DNA from: Gammaproteobacteria bacterium
GTDB lineage: Bacteria; Pseudomonadota; Gammaproteobacteria; Competibacterales; Competibacteraceae
Reading direction: 5' to 3'
Assembly (NCBI GenBank): GCA_024235095.1
Contig: JACKNC010000001.1
Coordinates: forward strand, 1,773,501 to 1,837,500
DNA: 64,000 nt
Each line of letters starts with the position of its first letter. The stretch's first letter is position 1. Position numbers and translations under genes: made by a program. The notes under the pieces were generated by a model. It was not told the DNA's origin and made no database searches. It saw only the letters and a list, made by a program, of their open reading frames with translations. Below are positions 54,249 to 61,565 of the stretch, in pieces.

Positions 54249-55283
54249 ATGGTTGGCGTTAGAAGTCGTGGGGAAACAATCCGACAGTTCATTGTTGACA
54301 ATGTTTCTGCGCACCCAACTTCAATTGTAGCTCTTACATCCGAGAAATTCGAAATATCGCGGCAGGCCGTTAACAACCATATACAACGGTTAGTCACCCA
54401 AAGGGCCTTGGTTGCAGAGGGCAATACGCGGAATCGTGTGTACAAACTTCACCCAGACATCGTCACCTCAGAGAGTTTTCAACTATTGGGTTTAGAGGAA
54501 GACTTGGTCTGGCGGGAGTTTGTTCTACCGAGGCTTGGAATACTACCAGACAACGTCATTGACATATGGGGCTATGGTTTCACGGAAATGCTCAATAATG
54601 CTATTGATCATTCCCAAGGTCAGCATGCCTTCGTTTCTATAGAAAAAAATCCTGCATTTACGCAGATTTCGATCACCGATGATGGAGAGGGAATATTTCT
54701 GAGAATTCAACGCCTCATGGGGCTACATGATGAAAGGCATGCCGTACTTGAGTTGGCAAAGGGCAAGCTGACTACTGACCCCAAAAACCATACCGGAGAA
54801 GGTATCTTTTTTTCCTCAAGAATGTTTGATGAATACGCGATTTTGTCGGGCGGAATCTACTTTTCACATGAATTTAGCAAACCGGAAGACTGGATCATGG
54901 AACGGGAAAACCCCAGAAGCGGGACAACGGTTTTTATGCAGCTATCCAACAACTCTTCAAGAACAGTAAAATCTGTATTCGACAAGTATGCTTCCGGTAA
55001 CGAGTATGGATTCGATAAGACCGTAGTACCTGTAAGCATGGCTCGGTACGGTAATGAGCTTTTGGTGTCCAGATCACAGGCCAAAAGATTGCTTGCTCGC
55101 GTTGATCGATTCAAGATCGTTATTTTTGATTTTTCAGGAATAGACCAGATTGGCCAGGCTTTCGCGGATGAAGTTTTTCGGGTTTTCAAGAATAAACACC
55201 CCGAGATGCAACTCTATTTCTCTCAAGCAACACCTATGGTCGAAGACATGATTATCCGGGCGCTTCGCTCTGATGAAATATAA
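54249..55283 (+). CDS. integron cassette 4: HTH-HATPase-STAS(DUF4325) regulator, reverse-oriented
   Basis: A 344-residue protein: winged-helix-like N-terminus (1-75, VALTSEKFEISRQAVNNHIQ), GHKL ATPase domain (about 85-235) with N-box FTEMLNNAIDHSQG, G1 ISITDDGEGIF and G2 NHTGEGIF, and a C-terminal STAS-like DUF4325 domain (about 265-344, IVIFDFSGIDQIGQAFADEV). AAGGAG at 54236-54241 supports the ATG at 54249. It is the only gene of the array on the plus strand, its TAA lies inside the attC core at 55281-55283, and three TTGACA repeats precede it, so it must carry its own promoter. Role is probably regulatory; the biological process is unknown. Confidence 0.82.
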   Translation: MVGVRSRGETIRQFIVDNVSAHPTSIVALTSEKFEISRQAVNNHIQRLVTQRALVAEGNTRNRVYKLHPDIVTSESFQLLGLEEDLVWREFVLPRLGILPDNVIDIWGYGFTEMLNNAIDHSQGQHAFVSIEKNPAFTQISITDDGEGIFLRIQRLMGLHDERHAVLELAKGKLTTDPKNHTGEGIFFSSRMFDEYAILSGGIYFSHEFSKPEDWIMERENPRSGTTVFMQLSNNSSRTVKSVFDKYASGNEYGFDKTVVPVSMARYGNELLVSRSQAKRLLARVDRFKIVIFDFSGIDQIGQAFADEVFRVFKNKHPEMQLYFSQATPMVEDMIIRALRSDEI

Positions 55284-55349
55284 CGTGGTAGCTCAGGGGC
55301 GCGCAGCCGGCTTGCCGGCGGAGCGTCCCACTGGAGCGGCGGGTTGGGC
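55278..55349 (-). repeat. attC site between TIR cassette and cassette 4
   Basis: Minus strand: R'' GCCCAAC, imperfect stem (CCGCTCCAGTGGGACGC with GCGCGCCCCTGAGC, CCGGCAAGCCGG at the tip), R' GTTATAT. 72 bp. The R'' predicts a cassette start GTTGGGC that is no longer present. Confidence 0.8.
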
Positions 55350-55364
55350 GGCGGGGTCACACCA

Positions 55365-55782
55365 TTACCTTGAAAGTGCGCGCTCGATCTGAGCCACGAC
55401 GGTGTCAAGTCCGTTGTGAGTATCTGCGGCCAGTCGATCGGCGAGCGCAGGTGAGTACCGCAGCAACATTTGCTTGTCCAGATCATGCCAAACGGGCAGC
55501 AGAGCTTTCTGGCCGCTGTCGGTCTCTCGTGCAACGAGGCCGTCCAACTCTCGCTGGGGCCATTCCTTCTCGAGAAATCGGGGGCTTAGGATAACGATAC
55601 CGAACCGACACCTAGCCAAGCCATTGTCGATCTTTCGGCGAAGACTGTCACCGAGGGTCAACTCAGCTTCGTCGAACCAAACTGATAGGCCGCGTGCCTT
55701 CAGTGCTTCATATAGGGGCCGAGTGATCGCTTCCTTGTCTTTCGAAGCATGTGAAATAAAGAGGTCATATAGTCTCGCTAGC
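55365..55782 (-). pseudogene. TIR-domain protein gene lacking a start codon
   Basis: The frame encodes a complete TIR domain: YDLFISHASKDKEAITRPLY, LKARGLSVWFDEAELTLGDS, GIVILSPRFLEKEWPQREL and PVWHDLD, with the catalytic-type Glu of NADase TIRs plausible in FLEKEW. Upstream the frame meets a TAG (at about 55783-55785) before any ATG; only CTG or a far internal TTG remain. TIR effectors in bacteria act in antiviral defence by NAD+ degradation. Loss of the start fits a deletion joining two cassettes. A rare CTG start would rescue it. Confidence 0.65.
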
Positions 55783-55850
55783 AGTGATCCCTACATTCCA
55801 AGGGATGTATTTTTTAATAATTTATAAAAATCAATTATATGACGAATATT

Positions 55851-56186
55851 TTAGTGAATTTCTCTATTAGCAGGACAATAGGAGGCTGGTTCTCTGGACA
55901 AGGCAGGCGTCGGCGTCCTGGGCTGTGCCGGTCCTATGTACGACGACCCATGCGCCCGGATTTGAGCTGCTACTTTCAGCCATGAAGCGTCGCCTTCACC
56001 CATGTTGACCCAGTAATGCAGGAATTCGCTGACTAGGACAGGATCGAGCCCGACCTTGCGTCCGGCGGCCAGGGCATCGGCTTCATCGAGTTCGCGAGTC
56101 CAAAGCTGGGTTACTTCGAGAAGGACGTCCCGAAACTGCTCTTGCTTTCGACGAATCTGAGCGAGCTTCTCGTCCGAAATCGGCAT
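55851..56186 (-). CDS. integron cassette 3: hypothetical protein
   Basis: A 111-residue protein MPISDEKLAQIRRKQEQFRD... with helices and VTQLWTRELDEADALAAGRK; the last 25 residues (GPAQPRTPTPALSREPASYC...) look unlike the rest and may be out-of-family sequence from a deletion junction. GGAG seven bases ahead supports the start at 56186. No known family recognised. No attC separates it from the TIR gene. Confidence 0.6.
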   Translation of the reverse strand: MPISDEKLAQIRRKQEQFRDVLLEVTQLWTRELDEADALAAGRKVGLDPVLVSEFLHYWVNMGEGDASWLKVAAQIRAHGSSYIGPAQPRTPTPALSREPASYCPANREIH

Positions 56187-56229
56187 GATTGACTCCGAGA
56201 TTTATTCAAAAGCTGTGGGTTATGGCCTT

Positions 56230-56260
56230 GATAAGCGGAGCGCGAAGCGCTCCGCTTATC
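56230..56260. repeat. 31-bp palindrome, copy 1
   Basis: Arms GATAAGCGGAGCGC and its complement around GAA. It is identical to 58261-58291 and makes up the first bases of cassette 3, including the R' box GATAAGC (minus strand). Confidence 0.85.
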
Positions 56261-56340
56261 GCTAGCCTCAGCCGCCGCCCAAAGTGGCGCGAGCGAAGCG
56301 AGCGGCGCTTTGGGCGGTCGGCTGGAGGCATTCGTTAGGG
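56254..56340 (-). repeat. attC site of cassette 2
   Basis: Minus strand: R'' CCCTAAC (complementing cassette start GTTAGGG at 57401-57395 exactly), stem CCGACCGCCCAAAG/CTTTGGGCGGCGG with GCCTCCAGC/GCTGAGGC, and an atypical R' GATAAGC. 87 bp. Confidence 0.82.
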
Positions 56341-57378
56341 GTGCAATTGTTTGTACACAGCGAATATGTGATTTTCAATTTCGGCATACGCTCGATTGAT
56401 AAAGCCGAATAGTTCTAAACCATTTGCACTCGCAATCATATCTGGTTCATCATACGGGTTGTCGGGTAAGTGGACGGTCGCAAATGATCTAACATTAACA
56501 GGCCGAATGGAATCCAAATGCACTGATTCAAACTCACCCATTGTTACCATCATTGGCAGCCGACGGTGCTGCAAAACGTTCCTCAATTTGTTCAAGTACG
56601 AATACGTTTTTTCGCCCCTAAAAGAACTAATAATAGTTGCTATGCTACTGTTATTAGTTGTTAATTTTTGATCGATACTCTTATATTCAATATCTTTTTC
56701 GTTGTAATTATGCAAGCAAACGGATGCGACTTCTTGAGCAAGCATGTCTAATGCAGATCTTAAATTGTTTATAAAACCGAATACATTTTCATGGAACTCA
56801 TGATCAAATGGAGTGCGCATCTTTTGTTGTATATTTTGGTTTGGGGAATTTGAAAGGCTAAACGGAGAGTACCATTTTTCCTTAATCAAATAGTCTAAAG
56901 ACTTCTTCGCCGACTTCATCCGCACCCCTACAGAATGATGTCGTAGTGCAATACTTTTTTGAAGTTCTGATGAACAGTTCTGTCTTATCTTGCCTAAATA
57001 AAGTTTTTCATCAACAGAGGATGACCATTGAGAAAGCGAAGGAGTGTAACTAGCGATACTCATAAGAGTAGGGCGCCAAGTTTCTTTTTTTCTGTACAGA
57101 GATGCCTTACAACTCGGGCATTTCGCTCCTTCGGGAGTTGTAAGAAGTTCCCACTCTTTATCATCGAATCCCGTTGTCTGTCCACAGCATGGGCAACGAA
57201 AGAATGCATAATATGTATCGCAATTATTGCATTTATGACCCACACCACCGAACGCTAATTCCCTTTGTGATTTCTTGGTAGCTTTAACGATTTCATTGCA
57301 ATGAGAACAAGGAAACTCTAGCCAGAAATCTCCTAAGCTTTCCGAAAATGGCTGAAGTATTATTTCGTATCGTTCCAT
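56335..57378 (-). CDS. integron cassette 2: zinc-ribbon protein with HEPN-like C-terminus
   Basis: A 347-residue protein. N-terminal residues 20-95 hold four CxxC pairs: CSHC, CNNC, CPCC and CPSC, two zinc ribbons. The C-terminal helical half (about 190-345) contains FINNLRSALDMLAQEVAS and YLNKLRNVLQHRRLP; R-N-x-x-x-H fits the Rx4-6H motif of HEPN ribonucleases with the usual polar residue after Arg. HEPN domains occur in toxins and defence proteins, so a nuclease role is a reasoned guess. Low-GC codon use contrasts with the chromosome. The ORF starts 19 bp after the recombination point without a clear ribosome-binding site. Confidence 0.7.
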   Translation of the reverse strand: MERYEIILQPFSESLGDFWLEFPCSHCNEIVKATKKSQRELAFGGVGHKCNNCDTYYAFFRCPCCGQTTGFDDKEWELLTTPEGAKCPSCKASLYRKKETWRPTLMSIASYTPSLSQWSSSVDEKLYLGKIRQNCSSELQKSIALRHHSVGVRMKSAKKSLDYLIKEKWYSPFSLSNSPNQNIQQKMRTPFDHEFHENVFGFINNLRSALDMLAQEVASVCLHNYNEKDIEYKSIDQKLTTNNSSIATIISSFRGEKTYSYLNKLRNVLQHRRLPMMVTMGEFESVHLDSIRPVNVRSFATVHLPDNPYDEPDMIASANGLELFGFINRAYAEIENHIFAVYKQLHP

Positions 57379-57394
57379 TGCGATATCATCAAGC

Positions 57395-57518
57395 CCCTAA
57401 CGCCTAGTTAACCGGCAGAGCGGAGCCGGCCTGCCGGCGGAGCGGTTTGCAGCGGGGCGTAAAATTTGCGGAGCAAATGCCCCGCTGCAAACTGTCCGCG
57501 TTGAACGCCTGGTTAGGC
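57395..57518 (-). repeat. attC site of cassette 1
   Basis: Minus strand: R'' GCCTAAC, long imperfect stem including GCAGCGGGGC/GCCCCGCTGC and CCGGCAGGCCGG, R' GTTAGGG. R'' complements exactly the cassette start GTTAGGC at 58110-58104. 124 bp. Confidence 0.9.
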
Positions 57519-57520
57519 AT

Positions 57521-58081
57521 TTACCGAAATATTGCTCTGTGCCTATCAATAGCCATATTGAGTTGTTTATTTACCGCCGCAATGAGCTGATATCTTGACG
57601 CTACATATAAGTCGATCAACTCAATGCCTTTATCATCCAAAGGTTTAAAATCGTGATTGTTTCTGGGGCCCGTGAGCTCTTCGGCATTTTCTGCATCCTG
57701 AATTGCAGATAAAATTGGTTCCCGCAAATCAGGATCAAAAAGGTGGCTTTTGGCTTCATATTCAGCCTTAACAAAATGATAAGCCTCTGCTTGTGCAGAT
57801 ACGTATTTAACAACGAGTTGAAAGACCTCCTCTCTCGATTTTCCTTCCTTCATCGCCCATTCGATATCGTGAGTCAAATAACTCTCTGGAGTTTCTACAG
57901 TAACAATCCGATGCTTTAGCTCTTCTAATTCATTTAACGTCTTTACGTGAACATCCCATTTTTTCTTTTCTTTCTCTAGTTGTCTTGAATTTCTGATGTT
58001 CCAATAGGTTACAAGTAGATTCACTGCCAGGGCAATGAGCCCTGTTATCGCGGGCAACCATTTAACAAGATCTGGATTCAT
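57521..58081 (-). CDS. integron cassette 1: membrane-anchored hypothetical protein
   Basis: A 186-residue protein with one N-terminal membrane segment (LPAITGLIALAVNLLVTYW, residues 8-26) and a cytosolic, highly charged helical part (RQLEKEKKKWDVHVKTLNEL, probable coiled coil). No family recognised. It is the first gene-bearing cassette from the integrase and directly follows the attC core at 58104-58110, so it is placed for strongest expression if a promoter lies in the integration site. Confidence 0.7.
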   Translation of the reverse strand: MNPDLVKWLPAITGLIALAVNLLVTYWNIRNSRQLEKEKKKWDVHVKTLNELEELKHRIVTVETPESYLTHDIEWAMKEGKSREEVFQLVVKYVSAQAEAYHFVKAEYEAKSHLFDPDLREPILSAIQDAENAEELTGPRNNHDFKPLDDKGIELIDLYVASRYQLIAAVNKQLNMAIDRHRAIFR

Positions 58082-58103
58082 ATTCGATCTCTTTTAGCAT
58101 TGA

Positions 58104-58291
58104 GCCTAACGGGGCGCGAGCTGAGCGGAATCGGTCTAATACCGGAGAGCGCATAGGCGCTTGCAGGTGATTAGGCCGATTACCGCTCCAGCGAGTTGAT
58201 AGGCGGAGCGCGCAGCGCGACGCCTGCAACTCGCGTCGAGCGAAGCTCGGCTCGCGCCCCGATAAGCGGAGCGCGAAGCGCTCCGCTTATC
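58104..58291 (-). repeat. gene-less cassette with composite attC
   Basis: From GATAAGC (58291-58285) to R' GTTAGGC (58110-58104), 188 bp without an ORF. Its attC R'' is GCTTATC (58267-58261), complementing its start exactly. The stem GGGGCGCGAGC/GCTCGCGCCCC encloses several smaller palindromes (near 58120-58180 and 58196-58235) that resemble each other. The 31-bp palindrome 58261-58291 equals the copy at 56230. Confidence 0.65.
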
Positions 58292-58413
58292 TTTTGAGTC
58301 GACAGAATGAGCTGATAGGACGCTGTACAGAATCCACATATTGCTTTATGCTGACTTTCTGTGTAGCACTAATCCCGGCATTCTTGTCTCATCCGAAAAA
58401 TAAACGTTAGTCT
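58292..58413. other. probable attI / integrase leader
   Basis: The 122 bp between the first cassette and the integrase ATG should contain the primary recombination site attI and promoters for integrase (right) and cassettes (left). Only weak core-like AACGTTAG (58403-58410) is seen; no LexA box or clear promoter was found. Confidence 0.45.
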
Positions 58414-59802
58414 ATGATCAACGCGCTGTCAACTCCCTCGGACACCATTCGGCGCTTTTGGGACCGCTATCTGGAAATACTCCATAAAATAGGCATTAAG
58501 CCGCCCGCTGACCGTTGGTACGTCATTCATGCTGAAGCGTACATCAGAGCCTCTCATGGCCGACGCCTAGCGGAACAAACGCCTACCGACGTTGACTGCT
58601 ATCTCTCCGAGTTGGGAAGAATAGGCAGAATACGTGCCTGGCAGTTTCGGCAAGTCGTCAATGCTCTACAGAAACTGTTCGAGTTAGTCGGCGTCCCATG
58701 GCTACAAGAAGTGGACTGGGATTTCTGGCGGGATTCCGCACAAACCTTGCAGTCTGACCATCCGACCATCGCTCGGGCTTCCGGCCAATCGGTAACCCCG
58801 CTACCCAACACCGCAACGCTTGACTCTAAAAGCGGCGTCAAACAGGATGCAACCCTGATCGACCGTCTGGTAACGGTGATTCGGCAACGAAATTATTCAA
58901 TCCGCACCGAAACCGCCTATCGATCATGGGTGGAGCGATTCCTGGCGTTCATTCAGCATCGTGATCCGCGCACCGCCGGTGCCACCGCAGTGGTTTCATT
59001 CCTGGAAACACTGGCTGTGCAGGGTAACGTCGCGGCGAGTACGCAGAATCAGGCGCTTAATGCCCTGACATTCTTTTACGACCAGGCGCTTGAGCAACCG
59101 TTGGGCGATTTAGGCAGTTTCGTTCGGGCTAAGCGCCCGAGCCGGTTGCCGGTCGTTCTGACGCGCGGGGAAGTGCAGCGGTTGCTCGATCAAATGGAAG
59201 GAACCCACCGCTTGATGGCTTCCCTGATGTACGGTACCGGGATGCGTTTGATGGAATGCCTGCGACTGCGCGTCCAGGATGTCGATTTCGCCTATGGTCA
59301 AATCCTGGTGCGCGATGGCAAGGGCCAGAAGGATCGGATTACGCCCTTGCCGCAAAAACTGATCGAGCCGCTCCGCGCGCACCTGGAAAAAGCCCAAACG
59401 TTGCATATAAAGGATTTACGTCAGGGCTACGGCGAAGTTTATCTGCCCTTCGCGCTTGCGAAAAAGTATCCAAATGCTGCAAAAGAGTGGAGATGGCAGT
59501 ATGTCTTTCCGAGCGGGCGCTTATCTGTCGACCCCCGCAGTGGAACCATTCGTCGTCATCACCTGCACGAAAACAGCTTGCAAAAAGCCGTAAAAAAAGC
59601 TGCTACCGCCGCCCGCCTGGTCAAATCCGCCAATTGCCATGCGTTGCGCCACAGTTTCGCTACCCACTTGCTGGAATCCGGCTACGACATCCGCACCGTC
59701 CAGGAATTACTGGGCCACAAGGACGTAAGCACCACCATGATTTATACCCACGTCCTGAATCGCGGTGGGCGGGGCGTCGTCAGTCCCCTGGATACGATCT
59801 GA
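58414..59802 (+). CDS. intI: integron integrase with extended N-terminus
   Basis: A 462-residue tyrosine recombinase that inserts and excises cassettes at attI and attC. Residues 145-230 are the usual core-binding domain (RQRNYSIRTETAYRSWVERF), and 240-460 the catalytic domain with Arg in MYGTGMRLMECLRLR, HxxR in CHALRHSFATHLLE, His in LLGHKDVSTT and nucleophile Tyr in MIYTHVL. The integron-specific patch is present at about 365-395 (WQYVFPSGRLSVDPRSG, RRHHLHENSLQKAVKKA). About 110 extra N-terminal residues look like a second SAM-like domain; standard IntI is near 320-340. The frame is intact. Confidence 0.92.
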   Translation: MINALSTPSDTIRRFWDRYLEILHKIGIKPPADRWYVIHAEAYIRASHGRRLAEQTPTDVDCYLSELGRIGRIRAWQFRQVVNALQKLFELVGVPWLQEVDWDFWRDSAQTLQSDHPTIARASGQSVTPLPNTATLDSKSGVKQDATLIDRLVTVIRQRNYSIRTETAYRSWVERFLAFIQHRDPRTAGATAVVSFLETLAVQGNVAASTQNQALNALTFFYDQALEQPLGDLGSFVRAKRPSRLPVVLTRGEVQRLLDQMEGTHRLMASLMYGTGMRLMECLRLRVQDVDFAYGQILVRDGKGQKDRITPLPQKLIEPLRAHLEKAQTLHIKDLRQGYGEVYLPFALAKKYPNAAKEWRWQYVFPSGRLSVDPRSGTIRRHHLHENSLQKAVKKAATAARLVKSANCHALRHSFATHLLESGYDIRTVQELLGHKDVSTTMIYTHVLNRGGRGVVSPLDTI

Positions 59803-59811
59803 CTGGCCACC

Positions 59812-59831
59812 CTCGCCCGCTTGCGGGCGAG
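59812..59831. terminator. hairpin between convergent intI and hybC
   Basis: Perfect CTCGCCCGC/GCGGGCGAG stem with a two-base loop lies in the 53-bp gap between two convergent stops. No T-run follows, so it may act as a barrier or mRNA end stabiliser rather than a full intrinsic terminator. Confidence 0.5.
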
Positions 59832-59855
59832 AGAAGCGAACGGTTAACGCGGAAA

Positions 59856-61565
59856 TCAGCCTAGCGCCCGGACTTGGACAATCGGCTGTTTCCGGCCATC
59901 CACCAGGTGAATGGCGCAAGCCAAGCAGGGATCGAAGGAATGCACGGTGCGCAACACTTCCAGCGGCAATTCGGCGTCGGCCACCGGATTATCCATCAGC
60001 GACGCTTCGTAAGGTCCAAGTGCATCATTATCGTCCCGCGGACCCGCGTTCCAGGTGCTCGGCACCACGGCTTGATAGTTCTTGATCTTGCCGTTCTCGA
60101 TCACCGTCCAGTGTGACAATACCCCGCGCGGCGCTTCATGATAACCAAAGCCGCGAATCTCTCCCTTGGGAAACACAGGCCGATTAAAGGTCGCAAAATC
60201 CCCTTTGGCAATGTTGTCGATCAGCAATTGCCACTGATTTTGCAACGACTCCAGCAACACCGCGCAGCGCACCGCCCGCGCGGCAATCCGGCCAATGGTG
60301 GAGTGCAACGCTTCCACGGGAATTTGCGTACCGGCCACCGTACTGGCAATTTCCAGCACCCGGTTGAGATGGCGCTTGGTCGGTTCATGACCGGCAGCCA
60401 CCATCGCCAGCACATTGGCCAACGGTCCGACTTGTGCGCGCTGATCGTAGAAGGTTGGCGCTTTCACCCAGGAATACTTGCCATTATCCTGGAAGGTCGT
60501 GTGCTTGGGATTGGTTTGCCCGTCGTAGGGATGCAGGGCTTTGTCACCACCCTGATACTCATACCAGGCATGTTTGACGCTTTCCTTGACCCCGTCGCGG
60601 AAATAGCCGTCCTGATAACTGGTGATCGGCTTGAACTGCGCGACATCGCCCTTGGGAATAAAGCCGCCCGGTAATTCAAACTGTGTCCCTTTCGTATCCA
60701 GCGGCAGATCCGGCACCGACAGATAATCGGTGACCCCGGCTCCGTATTGCGTCCAGTCGGCGTACAGCGCGCCAACCGCCGCGACATCGGGAATCATCGC
60801 CTGGTTGACAAACTCGCCGAGCTTATCAATTTCCGCCTTGATGGCGAACAGCCGCTCCAGTGTTAGCGTCGATTGGCTGTCCGGGTTAATCGGATTCGCT
60901 ACGCCGCCCACCGCCAGGTTTTGAATATGCGGAGTCTTGGAACCCAGAATCGCCACAATCCGGTTGGCGATACGCTGATATTCCAGCGCCTGCAAATAGT
61001 GCGTCGCCGCCAGCAGATTCACTTCCGGCGGTAGTTTCATCGCCGGATGGCCCCAGTAACCGCTAGCGAACACCCCCAGTTGCCCTGTGCCAACAAACGC
61101 CTTGAGCTTGTCCTGTACTTGGCGAATTTCCGGCAGGCTGTTGCGCCGGTAGTCGGACAGCGTCGCTCCGAGTTTCGCCGCGCCTTCGGGACTGGCCGAT
61201 AACGCCGAAACGATGTCCACCCAGTCCAGCGCCGCCAACTGGTAGAAATGCACGATATGATCGTGAATCCCGTGGGCGGTGATGATCATATTGCGGATGT
61301 ATTGCGCGTTCAGCGGTACGTCCAGATTCAACGCATTCTCCACCGCCCGCACCGAGACGATGGCGTGCACTGTCGTGCAAACGCCGCAGATACGCTGAGT
61401 GAACAGCCAGGCGTCGCGCGGATCGCGGCCTTGTAGGATCGTTTCAATGCCGCGCCACATTTGCCCGGACGACCAGGCGTTGGCGACTTTGCCGTTCTCC
61501 ACCTCGCAATCGATGCGCAAATGACCCTCGATGCGGGTGATGGGATCGATAGTAATACGGGTCAC
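59856..61565 (-). CDS. hybC: [NiFe] hydrogenase large subunit (HybC type)
   Basis: A 569-residue catalytic subunit of a membrane-bound uptake hydrogenase. The nickel-iron ligands are RICGVCTTVHA (N-terminal pair) and DPCLACAIH (C-terminal pair); the 16 residues after that His (LVDGRKQPIVQVRALG) are the peptide normally removed by a HybD-type protease. TRIEGHLRIDCEVENGKV is the usual opening. ATGA overlap with hybB shows translational coupling. The order O-A-B-C is that of E. coli hydrogenase 2. Confidence 0.95.
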   Translation of the reverse strand: MTRITIDPITRIEGHLRIDCEVENGKVANAWSSGQMWRGIETILQGRDPRDAWLFTQRICGVCTTVHAIVSVRAVENALNLDVPLNAQYIRNMIITAHGIHDHIVHFYQLAALDWVDIVSALSASPEGAAKLGATLSDYRRNSLPEIRQVQDKLKAFVGTGQLGVFASGYWGHPAMKLPPEVNLLAATHYLQALEYQRIANRIVAILGSKTPHIQNLAVGGVANPINPDSQSTLTLERLFAIKAEIDKLGEFVNQAMIPDVAAVGALYADWTQYGAGVTDYLSVPDLPLDTKGTQFELPGGFIPKGDVAQFKPITSYQDGYFRDGVKESVKHAWYEYQGGDKALHPYDGQTNPKHTTFQDNGKYSWVKAPTFYDQRAQVGPLANVLAMVAAGHEPTKRHLNRVLEIASTVAGTQIPVEALHSTIGRIAARAVRCAVLLESLQNQWQLLIDNIAKGDFATFNRPVFPKGEIRGFGYHEAPRGVLSHWTVIENGKIKNYQAVVPSTWNAGPRDDNDALGPYEASLMDNPVADAELPLEVLRTVHSFDPCLACAIHLVDGRKQPIVQVRALG

